From the NCBI GenBank assembly GCA_049840435.1, contig JASGKY010000002.1:88100-152099 (forward strand): 64,000 nucleotides of DNA, read 5' to 3'. Position numbers and translations under genes: made by a program. This document shows, piece after piece, positions 9,357-20,230 of this stretch; the first letter of the stretch is position 1, and every line of letters starts with the position of its first letter. The notes beneath the pieces are model-generated. The model saw only the letters and a program-made list of their open reading frames with translations, was not told the origin of the DNA and ran no database searches. Source of the DNA: JADLHS01 sp049840435. Its GTDB lineage: Bacteria > Verrucomicrobiota > Verrucomicrobiia > Limisphaerales > JADLHS01.

Positions 9357-10745
9357 ATGAACTTAGCTGATGCCCAAGCCGAACGCGGCAATTCTCATGC
9401 TGCCCCGGCAAAGTTTACAGGGACGCTGCTTGGGGCCACATTGGTTGCGGCACTCGGCGGCTTGTTGTTTGGTTTCGACACAGCGGTGATCTCGGGTTGT
9501 CAGGTGCAGTTGAAGCAGTTGTTTCAACTGACTGCGAACGAGCAAGGATTCATGACAGCCTCCGCCTTGATTGGCGCCACAATCGGCTCCTTGGCGGCGG
9601 CCCGGCCAGGGGATCGCTACGGACGCCGGGATTGCCTTAAGATTGTTGCGGCATTTTACCTTCTCTGCGCCCTCGGTTGTGCGACAGCTTCGGGACTTTG
9701 GATGATGGTAGCCGCACGAATTCTGGGGGGCGTTGCCGTGGGCGCCACTTCGGTGCTCGGGCCGATGTATCTTGCCGAAATCGCTCCAGCTGCGTGGCGC
9801 GGTCGGGTGGTGGCCTGTTTCCAAGTCAACATCGTGATCGGTGTGTTGATCGCGTATGGTTCAAACTATTTGCTCGGGGCGCTGCAGTTGGGCGCCGCTG
9901 AGTGGCGCTGGAAGTTGGGCATCCAGGCGGTGCCCGCGTTCGCATTTCTGGTGTTGCTGTTCTTTATACCCCGCAGTCCCCGCTGGTTGATGATGAAAGG
10001 CAAAAAGGAGGAAGCGGCAGGGGTGCTTCGCAAAATTGGAGTTGTGAAGGCGACCGAGCAACTCGCCGCGATCCAGGAATCATTGGTGGCCGAGAAAGCC
10101 GGCGGGTCAGCGCCGTTATTTGTTCGGTCCCTCGCCAAGCCGGTCTTGCTGGCGATCACGGTGGCGATGTTCAACCAGCTCGGTGGCATCAACGCGCTCT
10201 GGTATTATGCGGATCAGATTTTTGCGATGGCCGGTTTCGACAAGGATGCCAGCGCGATGCAATCGGTCGTGCTCGGCAGCGTGAACTTGATTTCCACCCT
10301 GGTGGGCATGGCGATCATTGATAAGGTGGGCCGCAAGCCGCTGCTGATTTTAGGCAGCCTTGGCGGCGGGATCAGCCTGGCGCTGGTGACATGGATTTTC
10401 AGTGCGAATGTCCACGCCGACTGGTTGGTCTGGCTGCTCGGCGGCATGGTGATTTGTCACGCCTTCGGCCAGGGCGCGGTGATCTGGGTGTTCATCAGCG
10501 AAATTTTTCCCACCCAGGTCCGGAGCAAGGGCCAGACGCTGGGCAGCTTCACACATTGGTTCATGGCGATGTTGATCTCCTGGATTTTTCCGGTGGTGGC
10601 CCGGGACTTGGGCCAACCCCAAGCCGGTCTGCCGTTTGCCTTCTTCTCAGCCATGATGTTTTTACAGGTGGCGGTCGTCTGGAAGTTTTTCCCGGAAACC
10701 AAGCAGGTGGCACTGGAGGAAATGCAACACCGGCTGAAAAGTTGA
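9357..10745 (+). CDS. sugar-porter (SP) family MFS transporter
   Basis: A 12-helix sugar:proton symporter or facilitator of about 462 residues. SP-family signatures are present: GGLLFGFDTAVISG in TM1, a degenerate loop motif PGDRYGRRDCLK, PMYLAEIAPAAWRGRVV, FFIPRSPRWLMMKGK, and the C-terminal FFPETKQVALEEM. The ATG at 9357 places TM1 at the usual distance; longer in-frame starts reach into the operator region. It is divergent from its likely repressor and followed by a DUF120-like protein and GH32, so uptake of fructose or short fructans is the likely role. Confidence 0.93.
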   Translation: MNLADAQAERGNSHAAPAKFTGTLLGATLVAALGGLLFGFDTAVISGCQVQLKQLFQLTANEQGFMTASALIGATIGSLAAARPGDRYGRRDCLKIVAAFYLLCALGCATASGLWMMVAARILGGVAVGATSVLGPMYLAEIAPAAWRGRVVACFQVNIVIGVLIAYGSNYLLGALQLGAAEWRWKLGIQAVPAFAFLVLLFFIPRSPRWLMMKGKKEEAAGVLRKIGVVKATEQLAAIQESLVAEKAGGSAPLFVRSLAKPVLLAITVAMFNQLGGINALWYYADQIFAMAGFDKDASAMQSVVLGSVNLISTLVGMAIIDKVGRKPLLILGSLGGGISLALVTWIFSANVHADWLVWLLGGMVICHAFGQGAVIWVFISEIFPTQVRSKGQTLGSFTHWFMAMLISWIFPVVARDLGQPQAGLPFAFFSAMMFLQVAVVWKFFPETKQVALEEMQHRLKS

Positions 10746-10765
10746 AATCGGGGAATTGAGCTTAA

Positions 10766-11287
10766 ATGGAAACTATTGCCGAACAAATGATTGCTGCCCG
10801 CGTGGTCCCGGGGCATCGCGTCGCTTCCGGACTGAATGGCAATCCGCGCTTTCCCGGCGGCACGCTGCGGATGCAAGCGCCGCATTTTTTGGCGCGCGGT
10901 CTGGACCTTAGCCATCTGTATTCTGGGACGGTGAATGTCAGCATCGCGCCGTTTGGTTATCGCGTGGTCAAGGCGCGGCATACCTTTTCCAAGGTGAAGT
11001 GGCATCCCATCGAACCAGCGGAGGATTTTTCGTTTTTTGATGTGCGGCTGGTTCGCCCCCACGAAGCGGCCATCGCGGGTTTCATTTACTTTCCGCATCC
11101 CGACACGAAGCCGGAGCATTTTCAGCAACCGGACGTTTTGGAATTATTGCTGCCTTTTGTAGGGGGCTTGCATTATGGCGCGGAGATCACCCTGCAGATC
11201 CCGGCCACGCAGATGGTGTTCGAATTGCCATCAGCCAAGTCACGCTGCGAAAGTGCCGCCGACCGTCAGCAATCTGGGAGAATCTAA
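10766..11287 (+). CDS. DUF120/archaeal riboflavin-kinase-like protein
   Basis: A 173-residue soluble protein. From memory of the archaeal CTP-dependent riboflavin kinase family (for example MJ0056), the order of motifs matches. There is an N-terminal G-x-V-x-SGL segment (GHRVASGLNG) and a strand ending in the Thr-Asn metal motif (YSGTVNVSI, compare YxGTLNxxL). An EDF block (AEDFSFFDVRLV) and a C-terminal LELLLPF with HYGAEITLQI follow. The family phosphorylates riboflavin in archaea; a bacterial member between a sugar transporter and GH32 may use another substrate. It sits 20 bases after the transporter and 3 bases before GH32, clearly in one operon. Assignment by eye only. Confidence 0.6.
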   Translation: METIAEQMIAARVVPGHRVASGLNGNPRFPGGTLRMQAPHFLARGLDLSHLYSGTVNVSIAPFGYRVVKARHTFSKVKWHPIEPAEDFSFFDVRLVRPHEAAIAGFIYFPHPDTKPEHFQQPDVLELLLPFVGGLHYGAEITLQIPATQMVFELPSAKSRCESAADRQQSGRI

Positions 11288-11290
11288 TCC

Positions 11291-13168
11291 ATGAACACAA
11301 TAAAAACGCGCACTAGCAGCCGAAACCTGGCGAATTTGATAGTGGGGCTGGGTTGCCTCCTCAACTGTTGCGCTGCTGATCTGCCGGTGGGAAACATCAC
11401 GGGCGACAGCTACGGAAACTGGCAAAGTGCTGGAACGGCTTTTGATTCCCGCCCCGTCTTCGGCGACTTGCTCACAAAGTTGGAGATCGAAAACGAGCGC
11501 ACGAATTTCGTGATCAGCAGCGAGATCGCCGGTGACGTCCCCACCGGAACGCTTACTTCGCCAGTATTTACGATCGAGCAGCCCTACATCGCGTTCTTGA
11601 TCGCGGGCGGCGACTATGAGCGGGACACCTGTGTAAACCTCTTGCTGGATGGAAAGGTGGTGAAGAGCGCCACGGGCTGGCGCAGCGATCGGTTGGTGCC
11701 GGTCAGTTGGGATGTGCTGCCGTTCCGCGGGCGCAAAGCCCAAATCCAAGTGGTGGATTTTGCCAAAGGCGATTGGGGGCACATCAATGTTGCCCAGATC
11801 CGGCAGACTGATAGTCCCGAACGATTCCCGGTGGATGCGGGCCCGCTTTATCGCGAAGCTCTGCGACCGCAGTTTCATTTCACCGCGCGGCAGTGGACGA
11901 TGGATCGCCCCAATCCCGGCATGCGACAGGAAGGCTGGGTGAACGATCTCAACGGTCTGATTTACTACGAAGGCGAATATCATCTGTTCGCGCAACGTTG
12001 GAACAAATGCTGGATTCACGCGGTGAGCACGAACCTGGTTCACTGGACCGAACTGGAGCCGGCTTTCTGGGAAGAAGCCTTGGACACGGGCGTGCAATCG
12101 GGCACCTGTGTCATTGATTACGGCAACACCTCGGGATTATCTCCAAATCCAGCCATCCCGCCCATGGTCGCGTTCTGGTCGCGCAACGACAACTGCTCCC
12201 AAGGAATCTCCTACAGCCTCGATCATGGGCGCACCTGGCAGCACTACGACAAGAATCCTTTGCTGGTGCGCCGCGAGCGCGATCCCAAAGTGTTCTGGTA
12301 TGCGCCGTCCAAGCATTGGGTCATGATGCTGTATGGCGACGGGCAGTATCACATTCTGACCTCCACCAATTTGCTTAGCTGGAAAGATGAACGCCATCCG
12401 ATCAAGGACAGCTTTGAATGTCCGGATTTCTTCGAGCTGCCCGTGGACGGGGATCAAAACAATCGGAAATGGGTGCTCATTCAGGGCAATGGCAACTACT
12501 CCATTGGCACGTTCAACGGCGTTGAGTTCAAAGAGGAAACTGAACGACATCCTTGTGACGTGGGACCAAACTTTTATGCGACGCAGTCGTGGCACAACAC
12601 GGACACGGGGGACGGGCGGCGGACCCAGACGGCGTGGATGCGCGGTTCGAACTTTCCCGACATGCCCTTCAGCCAGCAAATCAGTTTTCCCTGTGAGCTT
12701 TCGCTGCACACCACCGCCAATGGCCTGCGGATTTTCCGCAAGCCCGTTCGCGAAATCGCCTCGCTCCACAATGGGCAGGACACCTGGACCAATCGAACCT
12801 TGCGGAGCGGACAAACGCTGCTGCTGCAGCCAGCGGGACGCCTGTTCCATATCCAGGCGGAGGTGGACATTCCGGATGGAGCAAAATTGATCTTCAACAT
12901 TCGAGGCATCCCTGTAACGCTCACGGCCAAGACATTGGAATCGGGTCATGCTCCCGCGGCGGTCGCCAAGCGAATTACATCAGTGGAAATCCTGGTGGAT
13001 CAGGCCTCGATTGAAGCCTTCGTTAATCAGGGGGAAATTTCCTCCACGCGCTTCGTTCTGCCGCACGAGAATGGATTGGCGGTGAAAGCGGAAGGTGGTC
13101 TGGTGGAGGTGAAATCATTAACCGTTAATCCGCTCAATTCAGCTTGGCCGACAGGGGTTGTGCGCTGA
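11291..13168 (+). CDS. secreted GH32 fructan hydrolase (levanase/fructanase-like)
   Basis: A 625-residue glycoside hydrolase family 32 enzyme releasing fructose from beta-fructans or sucrose. A signal peptide (residues 1-30) is followed by an N-terminal beta domain of the levanase type (residues about 35-180, with LTSPVFTIEQPYIAFLIAGG and GHINVAQIRQ). The five-bladed propeller carries WVNDLNG at about 216 (nucleophile Asp; the usual Pro is Leu), the RDP motif as RERDPKVFW at about 330, and the acid/base motif ECPDFFELP at about 377. The C-terminal sandwich ends with VEILVDQASIEAFVNQGE. It is in the operon with the transporter. Confidence 0.93.
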   Translation: MNTIKTRTSSRNLANLIVGLGCLLNCCAADLPVGNITGDSYGNWQSAGTAFDSRPVFGDLLTKLEIENERTNFVISSEIAGDVPTGTLTSPVFTIEQPYIAFLIAGGDYERDTCVNLLLDGKVVKSATGWRSDRLVPVSWDVLPFRGRKAQIQVVDFAKGDWGHINVAQIRQTDSPERFPVDAGPLYREALRPQFHFTARQWTMDRPNPGMRQEGWVNDLNGLIYYEGEYHLFAQRWNKCWIHAVSTNLVHWTELEPAFWEEALDTGVQSGTCVIDYGNTSGLSPNPAIPPMVAFWSRNDNCSQGISYSLDHGRTWQHYDKNPLLVRRERDPKVFWYAPSKHWVMMLYGDGQYHILTSTNLLSWKDERHPIKDSFECPDFFELPVDGDQNNRKWVLIQGNGNYSIGTFNGVEFKEETERHPCDVGPNFYATQSWHNTDTGDGRRTQTAWMRGSNFPDMPFSQQISFPCELSLHTTANGLRIFRKPVREIASLHNGQDTWTNRTLRSGQTLLLQPAGRLFHIQAEVDIPDGAKLIFNIRGIPVTLTAKTLESGHAPAAVAKRITSVEILVDQASIEAFVNQGEISSTRFVLPHENGLAVKAEGGLVEVKSLTVNPLNSAWPTGVVR

Positions 13169-13605
13169 AGATCCTAGGCCGAGCACTTAGGATAGCTTGC
13201 AGTAATTGCGTTCGAGCTGTGGGCTGCCTGTAGCAGGCAGTTCCTTCGAGCGATCAAGTGGATTATCCTCATGGGTGTTCTTTTGGTGCATGGGAAGAAT
13301 CTGTCACTTGAGAATTATTCAACCTCGACTGGTCGCTGATTAGTTCAGATCACCCCGCTCCATTTATCTGAATTCTGCTGCGTCGTCTCTTTGTCGCGAT
13401 GGAATTTAAATTGTAATATTCTGTGTCAGTATTGACGAACCAGGTTTAGCCACATTGTTATTTTAATGCCGAATTCATTGATGAATATTGCCATTAAGTT
13501 TTGATAGAAAGTCACTGACAACACGTATTATGTAAAAACAACTTTGTTTGTTAATTGCCTGCTTTCGAGTTGTTGAGTTTTGGCGGTAGGAGTCATAGTC
13601 GAAGC
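13169..13605. other. gene-free stretch with a possible weak hairpin
   Basis: No coding frame is supported here. A small hairpin (CTGCCTG at 13224-13230, CAGGCAG at 13234-13240, followed by TTCCTT) could end the GH32 transcript, but it lacks a clear T-run. The last 150 bases are AT-rich and probably hold the promoter of the pseudopilin-like gene; no convincing -35/-10 pair was picked out. Confidence 0.4.
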
Positions 13606-14471
<866 letters not shown>

Positions 14472-14522
14472 CGCTTCCTCATTTTGTCACTACACGATCC
14501 CAAACCTAAAACAACCAACAGT

Positions 14523-17500
14523 ATGAAAAAAAGAATTCCCACTATCTGTAACCGCTTCGGACGGCTGGCCATAGACCGGTCGCGCTGGCCGAAAACCGCC
14601 ATGACGCTTTTGACCTTGGCAATAATGGTTTCCATGCCGTCCGCCGTTCGCGCCGCGTTATTGGCGTACGAAGGGTTTGACTACACCGCCTCCGCGTTCT
14701 TGACTCCCGGCAGTGGCGGAGCAGGATGGTTCGGTCCTTGGGTGAATGTTGCCAATTCCGGCGGACTCGTAAATGACGGCAACCTGACTGCTGGTGGTAA
14801 CGCGCCCAGTGGATTCGATGCCCGCTCAACCGGCAATTCCATGTATTGTGCGCAATCTCGCGCGGGCCGCCTGCTAGATTGTTCCACAAATGGGGCTTTT
14901 AGTGCGCGGGGATATCTTGATGCCAATCGCCAAATTGGAGCGGATGGAAAGACCGTGTATCTCAGCTTCATGCAGCAAGCGGCTGCCACCACTGGTCAGT
15001 ACTACGAATTTGAGTTTCATCGGAATGGTGATTTGAACGATGGCGGTCGCATTGCCGCGATCGGCGGCGCGAACTCAGATGCGAATGTGTATCTCCGCGC
15101 ACCAAATGGAACCACCAGCTCGATTGGCGTCGGTGACACCGCGGTCAATTTTTACGCGGTCAAGATCGTCTATCATGCCGGCAATGATGACATCTACGTT
15201 TATCGCAATCCGGCGGGCAACACCGAAGGCGCCAACACACCTACACTGACCAAGCTGGCTCAGGCGGACATGTCTTTCAATGGACTCTCCGTCAGCGCGT
15301 TCAATGGGGCTCAAACAGCGTATTATGATCAGATTCGAATTGGTGAATCCTGGGACGATGTGGTCGGCGGGCCGGCGGGCTTCATTACTCAACCAGCGAC
15401 GGTGGTTGCGAATGTTGGGCAGTCCGGTTCGCTCAGCGCCCTAGCCATCAGCGACCTGCCAATCAACTACCAGTGGTACAAGAACGGTGCGGTGATTTCT
15501 GGGGCGGTCAACACCAGCTTGTCTTTTCCAAGCCTGGTCTCGACGGATGCTGGAAACTACACGGTGGTGGCGTCAAACTCGTTCGGAAGTGTCACCAGCA
15601 TTGTTGCGATGGTCAGTATCATCGATACCAACGCCAATACACTCCTGGCATATGAAGGCTTTGGCTACGCAGCGGGCAGTTTGAATGGGCAAAACGGTGG
15701 CGCGGGTTGGAGCGGTGGCTGGCAAAACCTCGCCAACTCCGGCGGGACCGTGGTTAGCGATAGTTTGATTGCCGGACCAAATTCTCCCAGTGGCTACGAT
15801 GCCCGTTCCACGGGCAATGCAAGTTACGTCTCCAGCAGTCGTGCCGGCCGATTCCTGGATACTTCCGCAGTCGGACCATTTCAGGCACGCGGTTATGTTG
15901 ACAGTTTCGGACGCATCGGAGCTGATGGAAAAGTGCTGTATTTAAGCTTCATGCAGCAAGCAACTGTCATTGATGGCAGCGGCTATTATGAAGTTGAGTT
16001 TCATCGCAGCAACCTTGGCGATGGCGGGCGCATGGGCGGAGTGGGCAACGACGCGCACGATGGGAATGTTCATTTTCGGAGTCAATTTCCGACCGGAGCG
16101 GCATCAACCATGTTCGACCTCGGAGCAGCAACCTTGGATGTGAATTTTTACGTCGTAAAAATCGTGTATAAGCACGGCGGTCTGGATGACGTTTACATCT
16201 ATCGTAATCCAACTGGAGCGAACGAAGGCGACAATACCCCGACGCTCACTCAACTTGCGGTAGCGGATATGTCGTTCGACGGGATTTCGCTGAGCGCTTT
16301 CAACGCGGGCGTCATTCAAACCAACGACCAGATTCGAATTGGTGAATCGTGGGCCAGCGTGGTCGGCGGACCGCCCGGCTTCATCGTCCAGCCAAAAGGT
16401 TTTGTGGCGCAACTTGGTTCCTCGAATGCGCTGGTTGCGACGGCCATCAGCGATTTGGCGATCCAGTATCAATGGTTCAAAGATGGAAACTTGCTCGCCG
16501 GCCAAACGAATCCAACTTTGGCGCTTACCAACATTCTGCTCGCCAGTGGCGGCAGTTATACGGTAACGGCTTCCAATACTTTGGGCCGTGTTACGAGCGT
16601 TGCGGCCGCGGTTTCGGTGTTGAACACAAACAACTACCTGCTGTGCTACGAAGGGTTCGATTATTCCGCCGCAGCGAATCTTGCGGGGTTAAATGGCGGC
16701 GCCGGATGGAACGGCGGCTGGCAGGATATTGGCGGGTCGAGCGGCGTGAGCGTCAATGCGGGTAACTTGATTGCCGGCGTCAATGCACCGAGCGGTTATG
16801 ATACTCGCTCCACTGGCAACTCCTCGCTCAACAGCAACGGCAATCGCTATGGGCGGGCGTTGGACGTTTCAACCAACGGGACATTTGCCACTCACGGCAT
16901 GGTGAATGGAAACGGCAATGTTGGCGCTGACGGCACGATCCTTTATGTCAGCTTTCTCCAACAACCCAGCTTGCTGAACTCTTTTTACGAGTTCGAATTC
17001 CACCGGGATGATCTTGGTGATCCCGGGCGGATTGCCGGCATCGGCTGCGATTCGGCATTTGTGGGCACCAATAACGTCGGCAGCGTCTTCTTCCGCGCTC
17101 CGAACGGCGCCGCCACCTTGATCGGTAATGGCAGCACCGACGTGAACTTGTTTGTGGTGCGGATCGATTACGTTGCCGGAGCCGATAACGTCTTCGTTTA
17201 CCGGAATCCAGTCGGAGCAAACGAAAGCGACAATGTGCCGGTGCTTGTTCTGCCGGCTGTCTCGGACATGACCTTCGATGGGATTTCAATGGCCGCCTAT
17301 GACAATGGAGTTACCGTCAAGCACGATCAAATTCGCATGGGACAATCGTGGAGTGACGTGGTTGGAAGCAAGGTGGGATTCATCGCCCAGCCTCCGAAGC
17401 AGGTGACAGGTTACACTTTCACCACGGGAAATATAACTGCGCTTGCCGCCAGTGATCTTCCGGTGAAATACCAATGGTATCATACCAATTCAGCGATTCT

Positions 17501-18833
17501 GAACGCGACCAATGCGTCGCTGACTCTCGCCAACATGCAGGCTGGTGACGCTGGCGAATATTATGTCATTGCCTCCAACACGCTGGGAACGGCAAAGAGC
17601 ACGACGGCCAATCTTACGTTGACGCCGCTTCAGATCACAAACCAGCCGCAAAGCCAGGTTGTTTATCTCAATCAGAGTCAATCGACGACATTGACCATCG
17701 GGGCCGGCGGTTTCCAGGTCACATACCAGTGGTATTTCAATGGCAATGTCCTGTCAGGAGCCACCAACAGCAGTCTGACCTTGTCGGGCTTACAAATCAG
17801 CAACGGAGGAAATTATTATGCAGTCGCCAGCAGTGGTTCTGGCTCGGTGACCAGCAGCGTCGCAGCGGTCACTGTGTACGGAAGGAACAATAATTTGTTC
17901 GTCTACGACGGATTCAATTATGCCGACGGTCAGCCGCTCGATGGGACGAGTCAAAATGGCGGGACCGGTTGGAATGGTCCTTGGGTTCATGTGGATGGCA
18001 ACACGGCGCTCACCTATATCCTTACAGGGAATCTCGTTGGGGATACGAATGTTCCTTCTGGCTATGACTCCCGATCGATTGGTAACTCTCTCTACAACTA
18101 CGGGGGTGAACGCGTAGGCCGATTCTTTGATACAGCTTCCAACTCAGAACTGGCCAAACGGTTGTTTGTCGACGGCAACGGCAATGTCGGAGCTGATGGG
18201 AAAACTGTTTACTTGAGCTTCCTCCTCAAGCCAAATACGACAAGCACGTTCTATGAAGTAGGTTTTAAACGGGGCAGTCTGGGCGACGGCGGGCGCATTG
18301 GCGGACTTGGCAACGATGCGGCCGGTGGGAACGTCAATCTGCGCGCCGGCGGGGTGAACAATTATTCATTGGGGGCTGGCGATCCTTCCACCCCAGGATT
18401 CTATGTCGTGCGGATCGACTACAAGGCCGGCAACGATGATGTGTTTGTTTATCGGAATTCAACTTCGCTAACCGAACCCGGCACTTCAACCCTCACGGTT
18501 TCAAACGCGGCAGACATGTCTTTCAACGGACTTTCCGTGGACGCATTCGGTGGACCTGAACTCGCCGCGGATGAGCTCCGTTTGGGCGCGACTTGGGAAG
18601 ATGCAATCGGTCTGGCGGTTTCGAATCTCTTGCCGCCAACCAAAACTGTCAACGGCTACAAGGTCCAGTTCGCTTGCACTCCGGGCAATTCTTATCGGTT
18701 GCAGCGCGCGACAGATGTGACCGGTCCTTGGACGGATCTCACGACGATCATCGGACCGAGCAGTGCTTTTGCTGAGTATGTCGACACCACGGCACCTGCC
18801 GGCAATGCATTCTACCGGACGGTGACGCCGTAA
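14523..18833 (+). CDS. giant secreted protein with four lectin-like modules and Ig-like domains
   Basis: A 1436-residue extracellular protein, probably a carbohydrate-binding or surface scaffold protein. A long signal peptide ends around AVRA (residue 44). Four copies of a module of about 240 residues follow, starting at LLAYEGFDY, LLAYEGFGY, LLCYEGFDY and LFVYDGFNY. Each has a GRxLDxS block, a VYLSF strand, a GRIxGxG loop and a D(Q/E)xRxGxxW end, resembling a LamG/concanavalin-like fold. Ig-like domains with the INYQWYKNG / DAGNYTVVASN pattern lie between them. The tail (YRLQRATDVTGPWTDL) is a common C-terminal domain in this phylum. No catalytic domain is seen. Its place beside GH32 genes suggests fructan binding; that is inference. 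Confidence 0.88.
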   Translation: MKKRIPTICNRFGRLAIDRSRWPKTAMTLLTLAIMVSMPSAVRAALLAYEGFDYTASAFLTPGSGGAGWFGPWVNVANSGGLVNDGNLTAGGNAPSGFDARSTGNSMYCAQSRAGRLLDCSTNGAFSARGYLDANRQIGADGKTVYLSFMQQAAATTGQYYEFEFHRNGDLNDGGRIAAIGGANSDANVYLRAPNGTTSSIGVGDTAVNFYAVKIVYHAGNDDIYVYRNPAGNTEGANTPTLTKLAQADMSFNGLSVSAFNGAQTAYYDQIRIGESWDDVVGGPAGFITQPATVVANVGQSGSLSALAISDLPINYQWYKNGAVISGAVNTSLSFPSLVSTDAGNYTVVASNSFGSVTSIVAMVSIIDTNANTLLAYEGFGYAAGSLNGQNGGAGWSGGWQNLANSGGTVVSDSLIAGPNSPSGYDARSTGNASYVSSSRAGRFLDTSAVGPFQARGYVDSFGRIGADGKVLYLSFMQQATVIDGSGYYEVEFHRSNLGDGGRMGGVGNDAHDGNVHFRSQFPTGAASTMFDLGAATLDVNFYVVKIVYKHGGLDDVYIYRNPTGANEGDNTPTLTQLAVADMSFDGISLSAFNAGVIQTNDQIRIGESWASVVGGPPGFIVQPKGFVAQLGSSNALVATAISDLAIQYQWFKDGNLLAGQTNPTLALTNILLASGGSYTVTASNTLGRVTSVAAAVSVLNTNNYLLCYEGFDYSAAANLAGLNGGAGWNGGWQDIGGSSGVSVNAGNLIAGVNAPSGYDTRSTGNSSLNSNGNRYGRALDVSTNGTFATHGMVNGNGNVGADGTILYVSFLQQPSLLNSFYEFEFHRDDLGDPGRIAGIGCDSAFVGTNNVGSVFFRAPNGAATLIGNGSTDVNLFVVRIDYVAGADNVFVYRNPVGANESDNVPVLVLPAVSDMTFDGISMAAYDNGVTVKHDQIRMGQSWSDVVGSKVGFIAQPPKQVTGYTFTTGNITALAASDLPVKYQWYHTNSAILNATNASLTLANMQAGDAGEYYVIASNTLGTAKSTTANLTLTPLQITNQPQSQVVYLNQSQSTTLTIGAGGFQVTYQWYFNGNVLSGATNSSLTLSGLQISNGGNYYAVASSGSGSVTSSVAAVTVYGRNNNLFVYDGFNYADGQPLDGTSQNGGTGWNGPWVHVDGNTALTYILTGNLVGDTNVPSGYDSRSIGNSLYNYGGERVGRFFDTASNSELAKRLFVDGNGNVGADGKTVYLSFLLKPNTTSTFYEVGFKRGSLGDGGRIGGLGNDAAGGNVNLRAGGVNNYSLGAGDPSTPGFYVVRIDYKAGNDDVFVYRNSTSLTEPGTSTLTVSNAADMSFNGLSVDAFGGPELAADELRLGATWEDAIGLAVSNLLPPTKTVNGYKVQFACTPGNSYRLQRATDVTGPWTDLTTIIGPSSAFAEYVDTTAPAGNAFYRTVTP

Positions 18834-18867
18834 AATCAAAAAGTAAAAATTGCGGGTTGGTGGGTAC

Positions 18868-18900
18868 ATGTTGCCGGGGCGCAAACCCCGGCAACATTTT
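18868..18900 (+). terminator. strong rho-independent-type hairpin
   Basis: A perfect 12-base-pair stem (5' arm 18868-18879, ATGTTGCCGGGG; 3' arm 18886-18897) with a 6-base loop CGCAAA is followed by a short T-run. It lies 35 bases after the first giant gene's stop and 47 bases before the next start, so the two giant genes are probably separate transcripts. Confidence 0.8.
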
Positions 18901-18946
18901 GGCAGAGTAAACTAAAGGCCGTAATCGCGAAAAGATCTGTTCTGAT

Positions 18947-20230
18947 ATGTCACGCTTGAATCGTTGGAAATTGCTCGTTCCGCTGGCAGCCGGATTGTGT
19001 TTGCCATTCGCAAACCAAGCAGTTGCTTCACCCGCAGGAATTCTGGCCTACGATGGCTTCAACTACACGGCGGGTGGCAATCTCGCCGTCCAGAGTGGCG
19101 GCTTTGGCTGGAGCAACGCTTGGGTTGATGTCGGCGGTGGTGGCGGAGTAACGGTTCAATCTGGCAATCTGCCCGGCGGCGGCAATAGCCCGGTGGGTTT
19201 CGATGCCGGCTCCCAAAGCAATTCGGTGTTGGTGGCGAACGGGAATCGGATCGGTCGCCGTCTTGATACCTCAACCAATGGAGTTTTTGGTGCCGCCGGT
19301 TTGGTTGACACCAATGGGCGAATTGGAGCCGATGGCAAGACGGTGTACGTCAGTTTTCTTCAGCAGCCGAACAAGAGCATCAAATTCTACGAGTTCGAAT
19401 TTCACCGGAGTGATTTAGGCGACTCTGGCCGGGTGGCGGGAATTGGCAACGATGCCAACGATGACAACGTTTATCTGCGCAGCCAAGTTCCAGCGGGCGG
19501 GAGTTCGACCTTCTGGAATCTTGGCGCGGGCAACACGAACGTAAACCTCTATGTCGTGCGCATCGACTTCAAAGCGGGGAACGACGACGTCTATGTCTAT
19601 CGCAATCCCAAGCTCAATGCCGAGTCTGGCAACGAGCCGGTGCTGACCATGACCGCGATATCAGACCTGTCGTTCGATGGCATTTCACTCGCAGCCTACG
19701 TGAACGGAGTCACGGTGAAACATGATGAAATCCGCGTGGGCTTTACGTGGGCGAGTGTCTTGGGTGATCCCCCGACGTTTATCATTCAACCGACAAATCA
19801 GAGCCTTTATTCGGGTCAGTCGGCAGCGTTGACATCGTTGGCGCAATCGGGCCAGCCGTTCAAATATCAATGGTATGAATCTATTAACGGCAGCACGAAC
19901 ATCCTTTTAGGCGAAACCAACGCAAATCTTTCTTTCTCGACGGTGCAATTGAATGACGCCGGAGAGTATTTTGTGACTGCCAGTAATTCATTGGGCTGTG
20001 CGACGAGTGCAGCGGTGACGGTTGTAGTGCAGCCGATCGCGATTGCGATTAATGGCTCACAGTATTTGACGGTGGGGACGGGAAGTAATCTGTTCGTCAA
20101 TGCCGCGGTTGGTGGCACGTCCCCGGTGATATTACAGTGGTTTAAGAACGGAGCACCGGTGGTTGGCGCAACGAATGCCACACTGGCCGTGGGCAGTGGC
20201 GGGCCATTTGATGCTGGTCAGTACAGTTTT
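18947..20230 (+). CDS. giant secreted GH32 protein, N-terminal part (lectin-like module + Ig domains)
   Basis: N-terminal portion of a protein of about 1455 residues whose frame breaks near 20230. It has a signal peptide (residues 1-28, ending AVAS), then one lectin-like module (ILAYDGFNY to EIRVGFTWASVLG). Two Ig-like segments follow (YQWYESINGSTN, DAGEYFVTASNSLG; then LQWFKNGAPVVGATN). After GGPFDAGQYS this frame runs into nonsense and stops at 20311, while the expected continuation (VLIASNAYGVVTSS) is in another frame. One missing base near 20229 explains this. Read as given, this would be a truncated binding protein. Confidence 0.85.

Noticed and set aside
13170..13196. ATCCTAG / CTTAGGAT sequence sharing nine bases (ACTTAGGAT) with the tRNA-Leu loop
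   Set aside because: Too short to claim as the second attachment site; probably chance or a weak hairpin.
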